NCBI GenBank assembly: GCA_023653785.1
Contig: JAMKCH010079300.1
Span: 1-64,000 of the forward strand
DNA: 64,000 nt
Reading direction: 5' to 3'
Source of the DNA: Ophioderma brevispina
Taxonomy: Eukaryota > Echinodermata > Ophiuroidea > Amphilepidida > Ophiodermatidae
The notes beneath the pieces were generated by a model. It did not search any database. It saw only the letters and a list, made by a program, of their open reading frames with translations, and had not been told where the DNA came from. The position numbers were made by a program, and so were the translations under genes. Shown piece after piece: positions 36,501-51,500 of the stretch (within the stretch, counting starts at the first letter, position 1; the number at the start of each line of letters is the position of its first letter).

Positions 36501-39500
36501 CCTACAATATTTTAAAAATTGTTGAAGGACTGTAACTCCAAACATCAAATATGGACTTAAGTACTTCTTGCGCTCAGGTCTACAAGTTAAGAACCCCCGA
36601 TTTTGGGGACATGAGGGCAAAATTTTGGTCATCTGATAAAAATAATCCCTTTATTCAATTATCCCTGCATGCCCCGAATTACCTAATTTAAATATTTTCC
36701 TTGTAGGGCCTATATTTTTAAGCAGATCTGTTTCCGACTTTGAAACAAAAGCTGCACTCATACCACCCCCCACCCACCCCCCCACCCACCACCACCCCAC
36801 CCCCCACCCACTCACTCACCTCACTCACTCACATCATCACTCACTCACCACCTCACTCACTCACTCACTCACTCATCCCTCACTCACTCACCCACAACGC
36901 AGTTTAATTGCTTCCTGCTGTCAACAAGAGCCAATTCTCTTCTCTTGCGAACGCGTTCTGGCATGGTTTTGCGCTTATTTCTGTGCGTCATACGCAAGGT
37001 TAGCTGCGCTTTTGTTCATGGAAATAGGACGCACTTGAGGCAAAAATTGCAATTTTTAGGCCGATTTATTAACTCGTTTTTCTTCTCGAAAACCAAGTCG
37101 GTGACACCCAGTTTTTATTGGTTCGCCGAAAAGATCTTATAAATGATTCTAACATAATCGAAAACTCAAAATCGTTCGATTTGTTTAGATTTTATGCCTG
37201 GAGAACGGCAACATTTTTCGGTTTTTTTCCCGTAGAGCTCTGTACAAAATTTTGAAAATATACCTTTTTGACAGCCTATAAAATGAAGTCGGTGACCCGC
37301 ATTTTTTATTTCAGTTTGTCACCTACATCAACCAAAATATTATATATCCCACAAATGAAGAAATCGTTCGATTAGTTTTAATTATCCTCAGTAATATAAC
37401 CCTTAAGTGTGAGCCGTTAAGCAATCTTGTGCTATTTTAAGCTTTGAAGACCCATGTGACCGTTACCGTTTTAATTAGCTTAAGTTGGAATCATGTGTTC
37501 AAGTTAAGGCCTTCGGTTGGTCTCCATGCATTGAAATGTGCTTAATGTGCTTTATATGCACATGAGTTAAAAATAATTTGTTTAAAGTTCCATGGCCCGA
37601 TAGCTTAGCCTCGTCCACAGGGACCCCAGAATTTTTACAGACGAAGTGTCAAAATTTTGGTATCAGAAGAATCTACTATTTTTCCTCAGAAGAACCTCAT
37701 TTACCCACCCTGTGAAATCTTGTAGTCCTAAACTTACATCTCTCTGGTCTAAGGATGTTGGTTTGGATTTGATGACGAAAACGTGGCCCTTTTTGGTCGA
37801 CCACTATTTAATATTTTACAAAGTACTCTATGGGGAATGCAAAATTACGTTTTTTTAGCTCTCACATCAAAAGGGGTTGGAATATCGGCTTGCGAAACTT
37901 TGCACATGGGATTTTGGGGTGAAGGCCATTCTATCAAGATGAAAAACTTATAGACTAAAATCGGCCACCCCCTGCAAGGTTTATGGTGTTTATAATATGT
38001 GGTGTTACAGATTAATTTTAAAAAAGCAAATCTCCAATGCCTAAAAAGCGAGTAATCCTGTTGTCAACCCTTGATGTGTATTTCATATCTTAAATTAAAA
38101 ACATAATCGCAAACTGGCAAATATCTATTCATCTAACTCAAATTCCTATTGTTTGAAATTCGGGAAAGAGTACACTATCTTTTCTCTGATATGCCGATGC
38201 ACTATATGACTTAAATTGTAATACATGGCACTTTTCGATTTTCCATTATTGGATTTCACATGATACTTATGCAGAGTCGTATGAAAATAGACGATGGCTG
38301 GGTTCTTAGCATTAGCATAAGAAACAACTGCTGAAAATGTGATGTCATTTGTGTGTGGGGGTTGTTTTGTATCTGAACGAATGTAAACAGAGACACCAAG
38401 ACATTTCCAGAAAGCACCCTCACTTTATTTCTAACCTGTTTTTTGGCATATTTGGAATACTTTAGTGTATTAGATCGCATCTGAAGTGAATAAGCCGAAT
38501 ACGCCGTCTTTATGTAATCAGACGATGATTTAGTAATTTCTTAGAAAATCAAGACATGGTTTCCTATAGGGACGAGTAGGATAGCAGGCAAGTTCAAAAC
38601 AAGGTTTGCAGTTTTCTTTTGTACTTACTTGTCCCGAAAAACCTTCGAAACGTTCTTGGTAGGGGGTCTACAATCGACCCAGTAGAATTTTAGAGAAATT
38701 TGTATCCTCAAAAAATCTCCTCCTGTCAGTTAATTTTTAAATTAATTTTTAGATTTTCAAAATTAGCCAATCACTGATAGTACCTATTACGGTCAATGTC
38801 TTCGGGAGGTTTTAAGCAAAATGGCCCTTGGCATGTTTATTTTCAAGATTTTTGTAATTAGAGAGGATCCAAAATTTCAAATTAACGACAACAAAATGAA
38901 AAAAAATGCATATATTTTGGGATGGAGCTTTATTGAGACATTTTGTTGGTGTGTAAGTGGGTGGACCAAATATGCTTTGTGCGCAAAATGGCTTGATTAT
39001 GATAGTTTCTTTACTTACTTCAATTAAAATGTGATTACAATTAGCACCCAGTTGGGGGCTAAAAGTGCTCAAAGTGCTGAAAAAAAGAGAAAATCTTATC
39101 AAAATGGGTATTCTGATTCTGAAAGGAACCAGAAGAAAATTGATGGTTTCATAAAGCATATTCCATTAAAAACCATTAAAAGGTGATAGTTAGAGTTACC
39201 AGAGCAAAGGTATAAGTCATTCAATTGACCAAATCCCGTGTATAGTTATCCATATTGTCTATATCAATTTTCAATAGAGGATTTTCACACTCTTCAAAAA
39301 ACGACTGAATTCTGAGACTAAGCTACTCCTTAGAATTATCTAGCATGGCTTTTCATACACTAGAGACATGTAGTGTTTTTTTCAAAAAGGATTGCTAGAA
39401 TTTGTACCCTTCTTGGGTAGTGAACACCCATTTTTTGGCGTGGCTGGCCCAAGGACTACATACCATAAACCATTTAAGCATCATTTCAGGATGTAGCAGA

Positions 39501-42500
39501 TCGGGATCATCGCTTTCCCTTATCAGTCAACCCACATACTCGAGATAACCATCGCAAGCGGGATCAGCTTCCCAATATCGCTGGTAAATCGAGACAACCA
39601 ACCGGTTAATTTCTTGTCCAGGAAATTACAAGATAGCTGAATCTCACAGGCCTCGAACGCACGCTTAAACGCATGGATGAGCAGGACTATCCTTGGTCCG
39701 CTTTAATAACGCTATACGGCAAATGTACATATTGCTTGCCATAGTAAATTACAACATCACACAAATATCCAGAATAATTTTGAAACACACATCAAAGGAA
39801 AAAGAAACCACAGTATATATTCCTTTCCAGCTGCGGCTGGCCATTTTTTGTGGGCGCCAGCTATAGCATGGCAGGACCACTAAGCAATCCGTTGTGCTGG
39901 TATGTGTGGTGTGCAGTTGTGTGTGTCACTAAAATGTTAAGTTTTTTTTTTTTAAATTGACCTCAATTGAAAAGTTGAAGTTCAATTGGGGAACCAAACT
40001 TGTGTCATATGTTTACCATGGATCCCTCATATGTTATGAGGTGAAAAAAAAAAAACAAAGGTCCATGTGCCAAGGGTCAAAGGGCATGTAGCGGCCCACA
40101 GCTTATATTCTTTAATAAAAGGTTGAGCCGCGAAGGCCGAAGAACAGCGAAATTCTAGTATTTAATGAACTATATAGAAACCCCTGGGCCAATTCATAAA
40201 AACCTTACTAACTAGTTGGCAACTAAAATGGAACTTAGTTGCCAACTAAGCCTAGTTGATTACTATTTGAAAGTCTAAAACCTTACTAGTGGGCCTAGTT
40301 GCATTCTAAGAAATCTTGCTAAATTTAGAGTTTGATCCAGAGTCAACTCTAACTCCCTAGTTGGCAACTAAACAGTGAAGAAAACAATATTATTATTTAT
40401 GTAAATATTTTACAAGGACTAAAATAACAGGAGTGTTATGTTACAAATTATTGATTTATGTTTTTTATGTGAAATTTAAATTAAAAACAATATATATATA
40501 TATGATATATATATATATACTATATATATATATAATATATATATATATATAATAAAAAAATGTGAGTAAAGTTTGTCTTCAATATTCATTTGCATTAACA
40601 TAAAGCCGTAATAGCATTCAGTGAAAAGGAAAGGGGGAAATGTGTAAATCAGGCCCCAAAAAATAATGCGTTATAATTATATTTGAAATGAAAATAATTA
40701 TCAAACCCTTCTGAAAGAATATCAAGAATATTTAATTTCTGCTGTTCATACAGTAAAAATTGTTATTTGTGTATAAAGTTTATATAATGTTGGCTTACCA
40801 GTACCATATATATGAGCTTATGAGAGGTACATTTTGAGTATAAATGAATAGGCATTGCGTATTAGAAATATTAAAAAAATCACATTCTCAGAAACAGTAT
40901 TACAGCAGAATTAAAGGAAATTCTTTAATATTTCTTCAGTGCTGAGTTACGTCCTTCTGTTTGTCAACTCTCGATATATAGTAAAGGTTTGCTCATGTGT
41001 AGAGGCCTATATATACGGAAGCTACTATAATTATATTGGCATCATTTTGATCATGGTCACAGGTGATCAAAGGCATGTTTAATGCCTCTGAGATGAACAG
41101 ACTCAAACACAAAAGGTATCATGTAATGGTATTGAATTACATTCCCCACACTGCACCCAAGGCCATTCCGCCCGAAGCACCTAATTCTGTAGACAAAAGA
41201 TTGAGCTATTGGACTAGATTTTACTAGTATGTAACTAGTTAGCAAGGTTTTATGATGTCAATTTAAGTTGTCAACTACGTAGTTGCATACTAGGAATTTT
41301 AGAATCTTACCAGGCCTTAGTGCCAGCTAAAACTAGCAAGGTTTTATGATTTGGGCCCAGAGACCACTATTTAACTGCAAGTATAAAAAAAAAACGTTAG
41401 CAGAATTGAGCGTAACATGAACATTTTAAAACTAATAAAGGGAGAACAATTTTGAGTATTTAGTGGTTTCCCCAGGTTAAAGAAAAAACTGAAAAAGGCT
41501 TGGTAGGAAGAGGGTAAACACAGGTACACATGTTTTTTTCACTTTACCAAAAGGATAAAATCAGCATCTCTAACACAATTGAGTGTATTTTCACTTTGGT
41601 TAGTTCGATTTTCATGATTCATAATAACTTGAAAGGTTACAGTGCAGTAAAGTTGAGTGTTGAACCAATTTACCTAATGTCGTTGATTTTTATGGTGACA
41701 AAATACTTTAAAAAACGGTATTGATGGATAATCATTCTGGAACACCTTGTACATATCGTATATTATGCTATCTTTCAAAGCCACCTCAAACGGGAGTTTC
41801 CGTAACCTGACCCATCTGACACACTTATGAATTCGGAAACCTTAACGGAATAAACATGTGCTTTATTCTGTGAAGGGTTTCCGAATTCATAAGTGTGTCA
41901 GAAAAAAAGGTTGTCAGATGGGTCAGGTTACGGAAACTCCCACATCAACGGATTTGGTAGTTCAAAAATATTCACTGTCGGGAGATTATTGCAGTAAATG
42001 CAGAGACATGGCCATCAGGGTACATTTAGTTAATATGCAATAGTATCCCATTAATGTTTTATTTACCACAAAAGTGATGATTAAATTTATTGAAATATGC
42101 TTCATAGCTAAAAGTGGCAGTAGATATGGCGATCAGCTTCACCTTGCAGCCGTTCTGAACAGGATAGATTTGGCTCAAAAATTGCTCAAGGAGGAAACCT
42201 GCCTACAGGTTGGTAGCGAATCTATAGTATCAATACCAATTTTAATGGTAGATTTGTATTGATTCTATGGTAACTGTCAATTCTTATTACATGCTTGTAA
42301 TGTTGTAGTAAATCTATGGTATCAATGTCAATTTTAATGCCATATTTGGTGTTGGAAATCTATGGCAACAATGTCAATTTTAATGTCAGATTTGTAGGAA
42401 TCTATATGGTAACAATGTAATTTTTAATGTCAGATTTGTAGTGAATCTATATGGTAACAATGTCAGTTTTAATGTCAGATTTAAAGTGAATCTATGGTAG

Positions 42501-45500
42501 CGATGTTTTAATGTCAGGTCTGTAGTGTTTTAGTGAATCGATGGTATGGTAACAATGTAAACTATAATGTCAGATGTGTATGTATGGTATAAACAAAAGT
42601 AATTTTTAATATCATGTTTGTAAAAGTATCCATGGTATATATTTGTAGTGAATCTATATGGTAATAAAGTCAATTTTAATGTCAGATTTGAAGTGAATCT
42701 TTATTCACAATATTTTAATGTCAGATATGTAGTGTTTTACTAAATCTATGGTAACAGTGTAAATTATAATGCCAGGTGTGTGTAAAAGTGATTTTAACGT
42801 CACGTTTGTAAAATAATCCATGGGAACAATGTGATTTTGGTACCTGTGTAGAAGAATCTATGGTAACAAAGTCAGGTGTGCAGAGGAATCTATGATAGCA
42901 ATATATAGGTTACTGTAGAGTTTGTAGAAGATTCTATTGTAACAATATGAATGGGTTTAGAGTGATTCTATGGAAGCAATGTAATGTTTTATTTTAGGTG
43001 TAAACTTTTAATGCTAGTGGTAATTGCTTTAATGAGAACCTAAAGACAAAACTAATCTAAACAACTTAAGTGCATTTTTTAAAATATTATTCCAGGTGAC
43101 AGAAGTGAGACAATCCTTACGTTTTGCCCTAGCAAATAATCAAGTCAAATTCGTCAAGCTCTTCCTGAACAAAGGACTCAGCATTTACGAATACCTGACA
43201 GTTCGAGAACTAACAAGCCTGTACAAAATGGTAAGGGTAATAGCGTTTGTTTATTTCTCTACTTACGACAAGGTCTTCAAAGAGCCGCGTCTTCAAGAGA
43301 TGTATTTCCTCAATATACAGTTCCAAAGCTTTTTAAAGTGCAAATTGTGTGCTTTTTTTTTTGCCATTCTTCACTAGATCAACAAAGACACGTTGTTATA
43401 CGAACTACTTGATGAAGAGCTTGAGAAGCGTGGTCGGCGGCCGGTAAGCTAAACGTTATCAACTCTGGGTATAAAAATAGTTTTGATGATGGCACCACTA
43501 CCACACCTTCACCCCAACCACTGACCTCTACCCATGGATTGCGGGCTAGCTAGCCCACCGTTGAATAGTCGCCGATCGAAACCACAGAAAGTTGCATTTT
43601 GCCCTGCGCAATATGGCTTCACTTTATTTTCAAAGTTAAAGGAATTGTGTATAACAATCGAACATCTGTGTGGAATATGTGCATCAGCAGGTGTATGCAT
43701 TTTTCCCGCCATATTGCGTAGGGTAAAAAGCATCTTCCTGTTGTTTCAATCGGCGACTCGGACCCGCTATGTGTAGAGGTCAGTGATCCCAACCCACTAA
43801 CAATTGATACCACGACCCCTTGTCACCAGCACCAATATCAACCCTGTCCTACCACATTACCAAATCCACCACTAACCACCACCACCACCACAACCCACCA
43901 CTCACCACCTGACACCACCATTGCTCACCATTGCCATCGCCAGGTTTGTTTGAAGTCATTTTCTATTCTGTCCCGAAGACAAGGTCATTTGAAGTCAGCT
44001 TCCATTTATTGAGTGCTTTCCTGACCCTATTTTGTTTCGTAATGGTCACTCGCTGGAGGGAAACACAAGAGTTAGTTTTAGCCTTAGTTTTAGGACTCAT
44101 GATCTGAATCATTACATGTGAACTAAAGTTGATGTCATTTTTGGTAATGTTATAGGTTGAACGATGGGCGACGTTACGTGAGGTTGGCAACGTGATTAGG
44201 AGGTTAACAGCCTGGAGTTACCGTCCTCTGTATTTGCGAGATGAAATAGCAGGTTGGACATCGTTTTCATTAGTGTGTGTGCGTATGCGTATGCGTTTGT
44301 AGGTGTGTATGTGCAAGAGCTCTCGCGCGCGTGTGTGTACATGTGTGCTCGCGCGCGTGAAGGAATATGTGAATGGCGTAATTATGGTGTGTATCCACAG
44401 AAATAAAAAAAAATCGTATCGTGTGTATTATTGAATGGCCCAAGACCATAATAACCACCCAGCTGTATTTACTAACTGGAGTGGCGACTAGCCGGGTGAG
44501 AACAAACAACTTCTTAAGACGCATGTAAATTACTGCAAAATGAGGTTTGACCCTTCAGTATGACGCTAGTTGCTACAAATAAAGGACATCGTAATAATCC
44601 ATGGGCAAAACAAAAAATCTTAAAACAGCAAAATTTGAATTTGCAGAATCAAAATTCCGATACCATTGAAGCAAACATATAAGATGGATACGGACGCAAT
44701 GAGAAATGCTTTGAGAAATAGATACCTTTTCTGAGAGTACTATTTTTCCTATTAAAGGTGACTGATCCGCTTTTCCATATAATGTATTATCCCTCACATA
44801 CTATTCCCAAAACATCTGATCACAAATTTTGAGATAAAATCGGTCCAGCTGTTTGGATAGCTTGAATGGATTAGCTGGAATGGTGGTTGAAAGCAATATT
44901 GTACTTTTGGACACAATTTGAACCAAATAATCTTACGTAAGCCCCTATTACTGAACAGTGCGAAAGAGGTCAACCCTGGCCTCTAATTCCGGTATGCGTA
45001 CCTACCTAAATAGAAAAGGCAACTCGACCCAATGCAACGGAAATCAATAGTAAACGGAATAAAGCTCATACACACTACTGCTTATCGATTGATCATGGGT
45101 TGGGTTTGAAACAAACCTAAGTAGCTTATACATTATCAAGAATTTGGGTAGGTACGTATACCGGAATTAGAGGCCAGGTAAACTCATTCCGCATTACGGA
45201 AACACTATAATCAGATTATTTTTAAACATCTTATCGCATTAAAATCTTTATAATGTTGTATGCGTGAATGCAGGAATAAGATAACACCTGTTGCCATTTT
45301 AATTTATGTATTATATAACACATTCCAATAAACTAACTTAACTGTTCAAATAAAAATATGTCAAAAAGTTAAATTTTGATTTCGTATTCAGATCATTCAG
45401 GCAGATTCACCAATCCGTCAAGGGAACTTTTCCTATGGGCTATACTTCAGGGTCGCCTAGAACTGGCCAATTTGTTTTGGCGGGAAGGGAAAGCGCCAAT

Positions 45501-48500
45501 TGGAGGAGCTCTTGTAGCCAGTAAACTCCTCAAGGAATTGGCAGATAAGGAACATAACTTGCGCGAATCAAGAGGCTTCACGACATACTCGGAAGGAGGG
45601 AGGTACGTGAAGTGAAAGATGACGTTGTTGCTTTGAAATTTTGCAAGGGTTTTGCCTGTAACTCGAAATTTTACCTCTTCCCAATATACAAGTGACACAT
45701 TTGCTCATTTTGCTGAAAAAAGTTTCGATGAAGCAAATTCTACACCTGACTAAAATCGACAATTTTTTTACCCCTAGATGTCCTTTGATATAAATGTCTC
45801 GACTCATTTCATGGTTCCTTCACCCCTAACCAAATATTATCATCAAGTTTGGTTGATATCGTAATTAGACTTTCCAAGTGAGACCTTTAGACATCTAACC
45901 AATATGAGCGTAAGGTCTCTAATCACAGAAAATGAACCAGAGCATATGGAATACACCATCATAACAGCCCAATAACTTTCCTAAAACCAGAAGGATAAAT
46001 CTTTGACCATTTCTGAAAAAATAAGACGCTAGTTTCTACACTCAATTCTTGAGGACACTGTTATTTTCTAAAGGATATTTATTCATATTTACACACGCGT
46101 GCGCGAGCGTGAGATCTCAAGTACGTAATGTGCTATGAAGCGACGAAAAAACCATGCTCTACGGGACCCACAGACCGACCCCAAAATATTAATAGTCTAA
46201 GTCATAAACACCGACACAAAATAAAATTTGTACACAGTAAATACCAAAATAACCAGAAAATGTATTTGACCCGTATGCTGATGAATTTGCCTTGCAGAAA
46301 CGCATTTACGAAATGAGGGTGTCGTCACAGCGAAATGGTTGAACTCCAATCACTCTTCCATTAAACCGCCGTGCTGCGTTGTACAGATCGTAGCATTTAT
46401 GCTGCAATTTTTGTTGACGAGGAGCTGAGGATTCTCCACGGATCTCCACAAATTGTTCTATGAATCTTCGGGTGCCGCACAGCTCGTTCGTGTCTTTCAG
46501 CAGAAATGTTGGTCTTTGCACTGGCGCGGTATAAGATTAGAGGCACAACACCAGACGTCTAATGCTTGCTGTATCATGCAACACAATTGAACATTTTGGT
46601 AGTCTTCAAAGAGAGCTTCTGTAACATGCTGTGGATTATTGTTCATCGGTAGTTCTTGAACTCTCCCCTCTTTAGACATTAGCGGCGTTGAATCTACCTT
46701 CCACTCGCTAAGCTTTGTTTGTAGGGGGTGCAGAGTCTTGTTTAGGGCCAGTGACTGTTTTCTGCCTTCTTGGTTGTTTACCACAGTGGTTCTGTTATAC
46801 ACTTGTGCACTATGCCCATGGCACGCATTTTTTCCTTTGGACATCCTCAGCAACAGCAAACAGCACCTTATTTGGGTTGAGAAGATGGTTCACAAAATTT
46901 GTTATGTGATTCAGGTGGTAACAGACTGCCAATGCACTACATTCAAACAGTATGTTGGCCCTGTTGCCAACATAGTCCATAAGGTACTGTGTTACTATAG
47001 GTGTGAATGCATCTTCAACACCGGACTGGTCACATCCACGATTATGAATACTTTGCTGGCCATTGTCACATCGGAAGAGCTCAGTATGGTTTTCCCAGCA
47101 GTTGATATGTCTTCTAGAAACTTTAACACTCTGTTGGCTTCCTGGGCAAAGTATATATAGGAGGCATTTTACAAAAGAACTGTCCGAACTCCCCAAGCTG
47201 GTTTGATCTTGTCTGGAAGCTCGGACCAGTTACTGTCTTCGAAGAAGTCGTTTTAACGGATTAATCGTTGACAGTGCTTATTAAAGGATATGTTTCTAGT
47301 TTGTTCTTTGTTGGAGCTATCAACCCTGGAAACTGTAGATACTTGAAACCATCACCGTGGATTACAGGTCCCAACACAACATACCACATGATTTTCAGTG
47401 CTTTTTCTACCTTTCAGTTTATCTCATTCGTTTTCACACTTGCTTCAGCTTTGGCAACACAATCCTTAAGCACCCACCTCCTTCAAGTTCAGAATAGTTT
47501 CACTTAATTGTTTCTTTTCTTGTAGTGATTTTTGTCCTCTTTTGCAGCTACGTCACTTTTTGTTTCTCACAGGTTCTGATATGTTTGTTGACATTTCTAG
47601 TTGACAAGTTATGATTTTTTTGCTAAGTGATCCTGTGCCGTTATTCACCACCCCTTTCCTGCTCTTCATATTTGCTCTTATGCGGTTTTTAGGTCGCCAT
47701 TCATAGTATTTAGAGTTTAACTCCAAGGTTTACTATTGGGTTGAGGCCTTTAAATTTTCAAGCTTCGTTTGGATGCACGATGCTGAGCTTTCTCTTTTTA
47801 GATCCTAATCTTAAACCCTTTGCCTTGTGTGTCAGGATATTTAAGAGTTCTTTTCTACTAACTTAATTCATTCACCTTCGTTTATTCAAATTCTTCATAG
47901 CTTTACCTTTTTTATTTCTTACCACCTTTACCCTTTTCTGCCATAATCTTTTGACAGTTCCATTCATGACTACCTCATCAATTTTCTTTTCTTCCGCTGT
48001 GGCATGCAATTTTGCTTATACATTACAACTGAAGTATTGGGACATTTCAGTATGACTTCCTACACTCAAATACAAGTCCATTCTTGATGGTATCCACAGT
48101 TGGGTATGTAGCTCTCTTATTGGTGTTTAGAAGTGATACTTGCTAATCCTATGTTGATGCATATTCCAGTCTCTTGTGTATCAAAGGAAAAATCAATGAA
48201 TAGTAGATTATCGCAATTACTGTGATAGTGGTTTATAATAGTTGTTTCCATTACGCCATTTTAAACAGTCAGAGTCGCTATGTGCTCGGGTAATGCGTCA
48301 TTTAGCTCGGCCCCGATTTCTGTTTTCATTCATGATCCCGTTCAGTGCGAGAGTTAGGTCATCGTTCCACTACCGACAACTTTACGATTCGAGACTCAAA
48401 CATGGTAATTGAAGTAATAAGTTATGATTTGGTTGAATATTTAATTTGATTTTGAATGATCAACTGCACCTCATCGTATTTTCCAAAAAATGACGTCTCG

Positions 48501-51500
48501 AATCTTTTATTCTGGAACCAAAAAATGACACTTTTAAAATCCCTTTTTAAGGAAGTCCGAACATGTCTCCCTTTCCATCTACCCCCCTGTTTGTTTTACT
48601 TAACATGTGAATTATTTTGCAACTTGGTATTTTCACATCAAACGGCAAGCTTTCTGTTGGCGCTACCTTCATTAGAGTAAATACATTCATTCACATCCAA
48701 AATTGTTTACCCAAACTCTATAAAACATTCGAAAATTTTCGATTACACTACGTCTCTTCATATACATTTGCACAGTGTTCAATATGACTCGCCTGTGGTC
48801 AGTGCACGCAATTGCGCGCGTGTTTGAAAACAGGTGAAGCCTTGGCATGCTTGATTAGACTTGGTTCACCTGGCCTGCTTTGTGTCAGTCAATAGAAAAG
48901 CAGTAACCAAGCACAGCCTAGTTAATTTACAATGCGATTTTTAATTTTCACGAGACAAGTTGCTACCCCATCCTTGTTTTAATAAGGATATCAGCAAAAT
49001 TAATGAATTGTTTTGAAGATGAAGGATGTGCTTATTTATGTGCCGGTCCATAGTAATATATAATGTGTGGTAAGCAAGGTTTGGCACAGTTAAATATTAT
49101 AAACAATTAAAGATAATATTTTACAACGTGTTGTTAAACGTGTTATTAAAAACTTCTGAAATAGGGTCTGTAGGCTGTTAAAGTTAACAACAAAATAATC
49201 TAAATGTAATTAAAAGTTCAAATAACCTGAAGATGAATTTGTGGGTTTAAGAAGGAACCAGTTGTTCGTAATTTTGATTTTTAAAATGTTGTTCAAAATG
49301 TATGAATATTCAAAATACTGCTATGGTTGGAAGCACCAGTGACCAGTCATGCATAATTGCAAACACAGAGAACCGATTTCTGCATAGCTAGGGACTGACT
49401 GTAAAGACAAAGAGCAAATGCACATCAGTTAAAATGCATGGGAATTTTCCATTTTCAAACTTTCTAGTTAATCACTAAGAAATCACTGACAAGATCTATG
49501 ATTTTTTCATCAAATCGTTATTTTATAGATATCATTATGAAACATATCTTATTTTAATTGTGATAACATTACAAACAACATAAGACCATTTTCACTGAAA
49601 TTAAAGCCGCAGGTAGCATAAACTATACATGTTTTTAAAGGCTGACTCAGAGATTTTCCGGGGAGGGCGCCCTCAATTTTAAAACAAATTGTTTTTTGCA
49701 TGTACATAATGCTTGTTCATAATCACTGTGTGAAAACACTAAGCTAAAATCGAAGTCCTTCATATAGAAAAGCACAACTTAGTTTAAAAATTCCGGATCC
49801 AGAAATTTTGTTTTACACGGTATGCACTGTTATACTGTACATAAATGTGTACTGCATAAAAACGAAAAATCCGATTCATCTCTAACTTTGAAATTGAACA
49901 TTTTAGGTGAGCAACGGCGTCAAACACCGATTACGTAACGGGTGATTAAACTGCAAATTAACAGAAAAAAGTGTTACGAAATCTTATTTAGTGTTATTGT
50001 CATCACACATTGATCGGTCATTCCTTTACATCACGTGCCCTTGCAATCAACATACGACGATCAAAACTTGTAAGGAACAGATGGCCCCTTGTACAAATCA
50101 GTTGCTCTTCCTTTTAATAAGAGGAGCTTCCAATGTGAGGCCAACCTTTAAGATAATGTGGAGGTTCCGAAGAGTCAATTTTACGCATGTCTATTTCAAA
50201 ATCACTCTCCTCGGGACTCTCCTTTGACAAGATTTTCACTGGCGTAAGAACAGGAGTTTGCGTATAGACGTTTATGGTTCTTCGCAACCTGCCTATCATC
50301 TGCTGGATAACTGCCGTAAACACATAGATATAGGAAAAAATCCAAGTTTTGGTAGTTTTCGATTTTAACATTCTGTGATAATTTGCAGTACATAGATTTT
50401 ACCTAGTAAACGTCCGATCATGTACAATGTTCATAATCAATATTCATTTACCTTCTGCCAAATTCCATAATTACTGTGACCATTGTCAGATTGTACGAAG
50501 AACTTGCTGTTGGAGTGCTGGACGAGTGTTATCTCAGTGATAGAAAGCGCACTTCTTTGATCATAGTCAGGACTTTACACCAGTGGGGATCTAGCAACTG
50601 CCTGGACCTTGCTAACAGTGCCTCCAACATGAAATTCATCGCCCATCCTGCTGTACAAAACATGCTGAAAGAGTTCTGGATGGGCAAGTTATCCCTGGGG
50701 AATCCGCTGTGGAAGGTAAGTATTAATCACGTGATAAGTTTTGCTCAACACTAGGATAATTGTTATCATGTATTTTTTTAAAAGGGTGGGGCTAAAGTTG
50801 ACAACTTGACTTTCTGATTTGGGTGCAAGGTCTGTGTCTGTCACAAACATTATTTTGTTTTCTATTTTTCCAAAGTTTACTGAATGATTTCTCTAGAAGG
50901 TTCTCTAGAACGTTCACAACCTATATGACGAATGCGTGGTTAAAATAGTTACTATTATACTTTGTTCGGTCTCGAGTTTGGGGGTGACGTCATGACGCGA
51001 CTTTGCATTCGCTCTAGCGTTTGGATTGCGCCGTCTTTGTTCGCGTGCGTAAATGCTGCAAATTCCAAGGTCGATGCGTGCGTTTCTCGGGTACAAAACC
51101 TAACACGCGCAGTGACGTCACCCCCAAACTTGAGATCGAACAGAGTATAGTGCGTGTCTCTGCCTCTGTGCAGTGACGTCAGCGCGAGATGTGTTGGTCG
51201 CAAGAGTAAATCGATCGCGCTGACTTGAAGCGAAGGCGCTTTCGCTTTTACGCGCGCGCACAAAGACGGCATTTCTTGACGCGGCCGTAAATGTTATGAC
51301 ATCACTGCACAGAGGAAGAGACACAGACTATAGATAGGTTACTCTATGTGGCAGTACCGAAACATGAAGTTTATTGCATGAGTGTATCTCGCCATAATGA
51401 TCTCACCTCATTATTCTTGAGTGTAATAGCTGACATTGAAAATGGATGACGGGAATGTGCAACCACATTGACTCTTTTCACAACTACCTCTTCCAATTCT

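Noticed and set aside
38812..39159. 115-residue minus-strand frame
   Set aside because: Both strands are open over the same span, and the text is rich in Phe, Ile and Asn as expected from AT-rich DNA; no domain is seen.
44270..44524. Minus-strand frame rich in His-Thr
   Set aside because: Translation of a GT/GC microsatellite.
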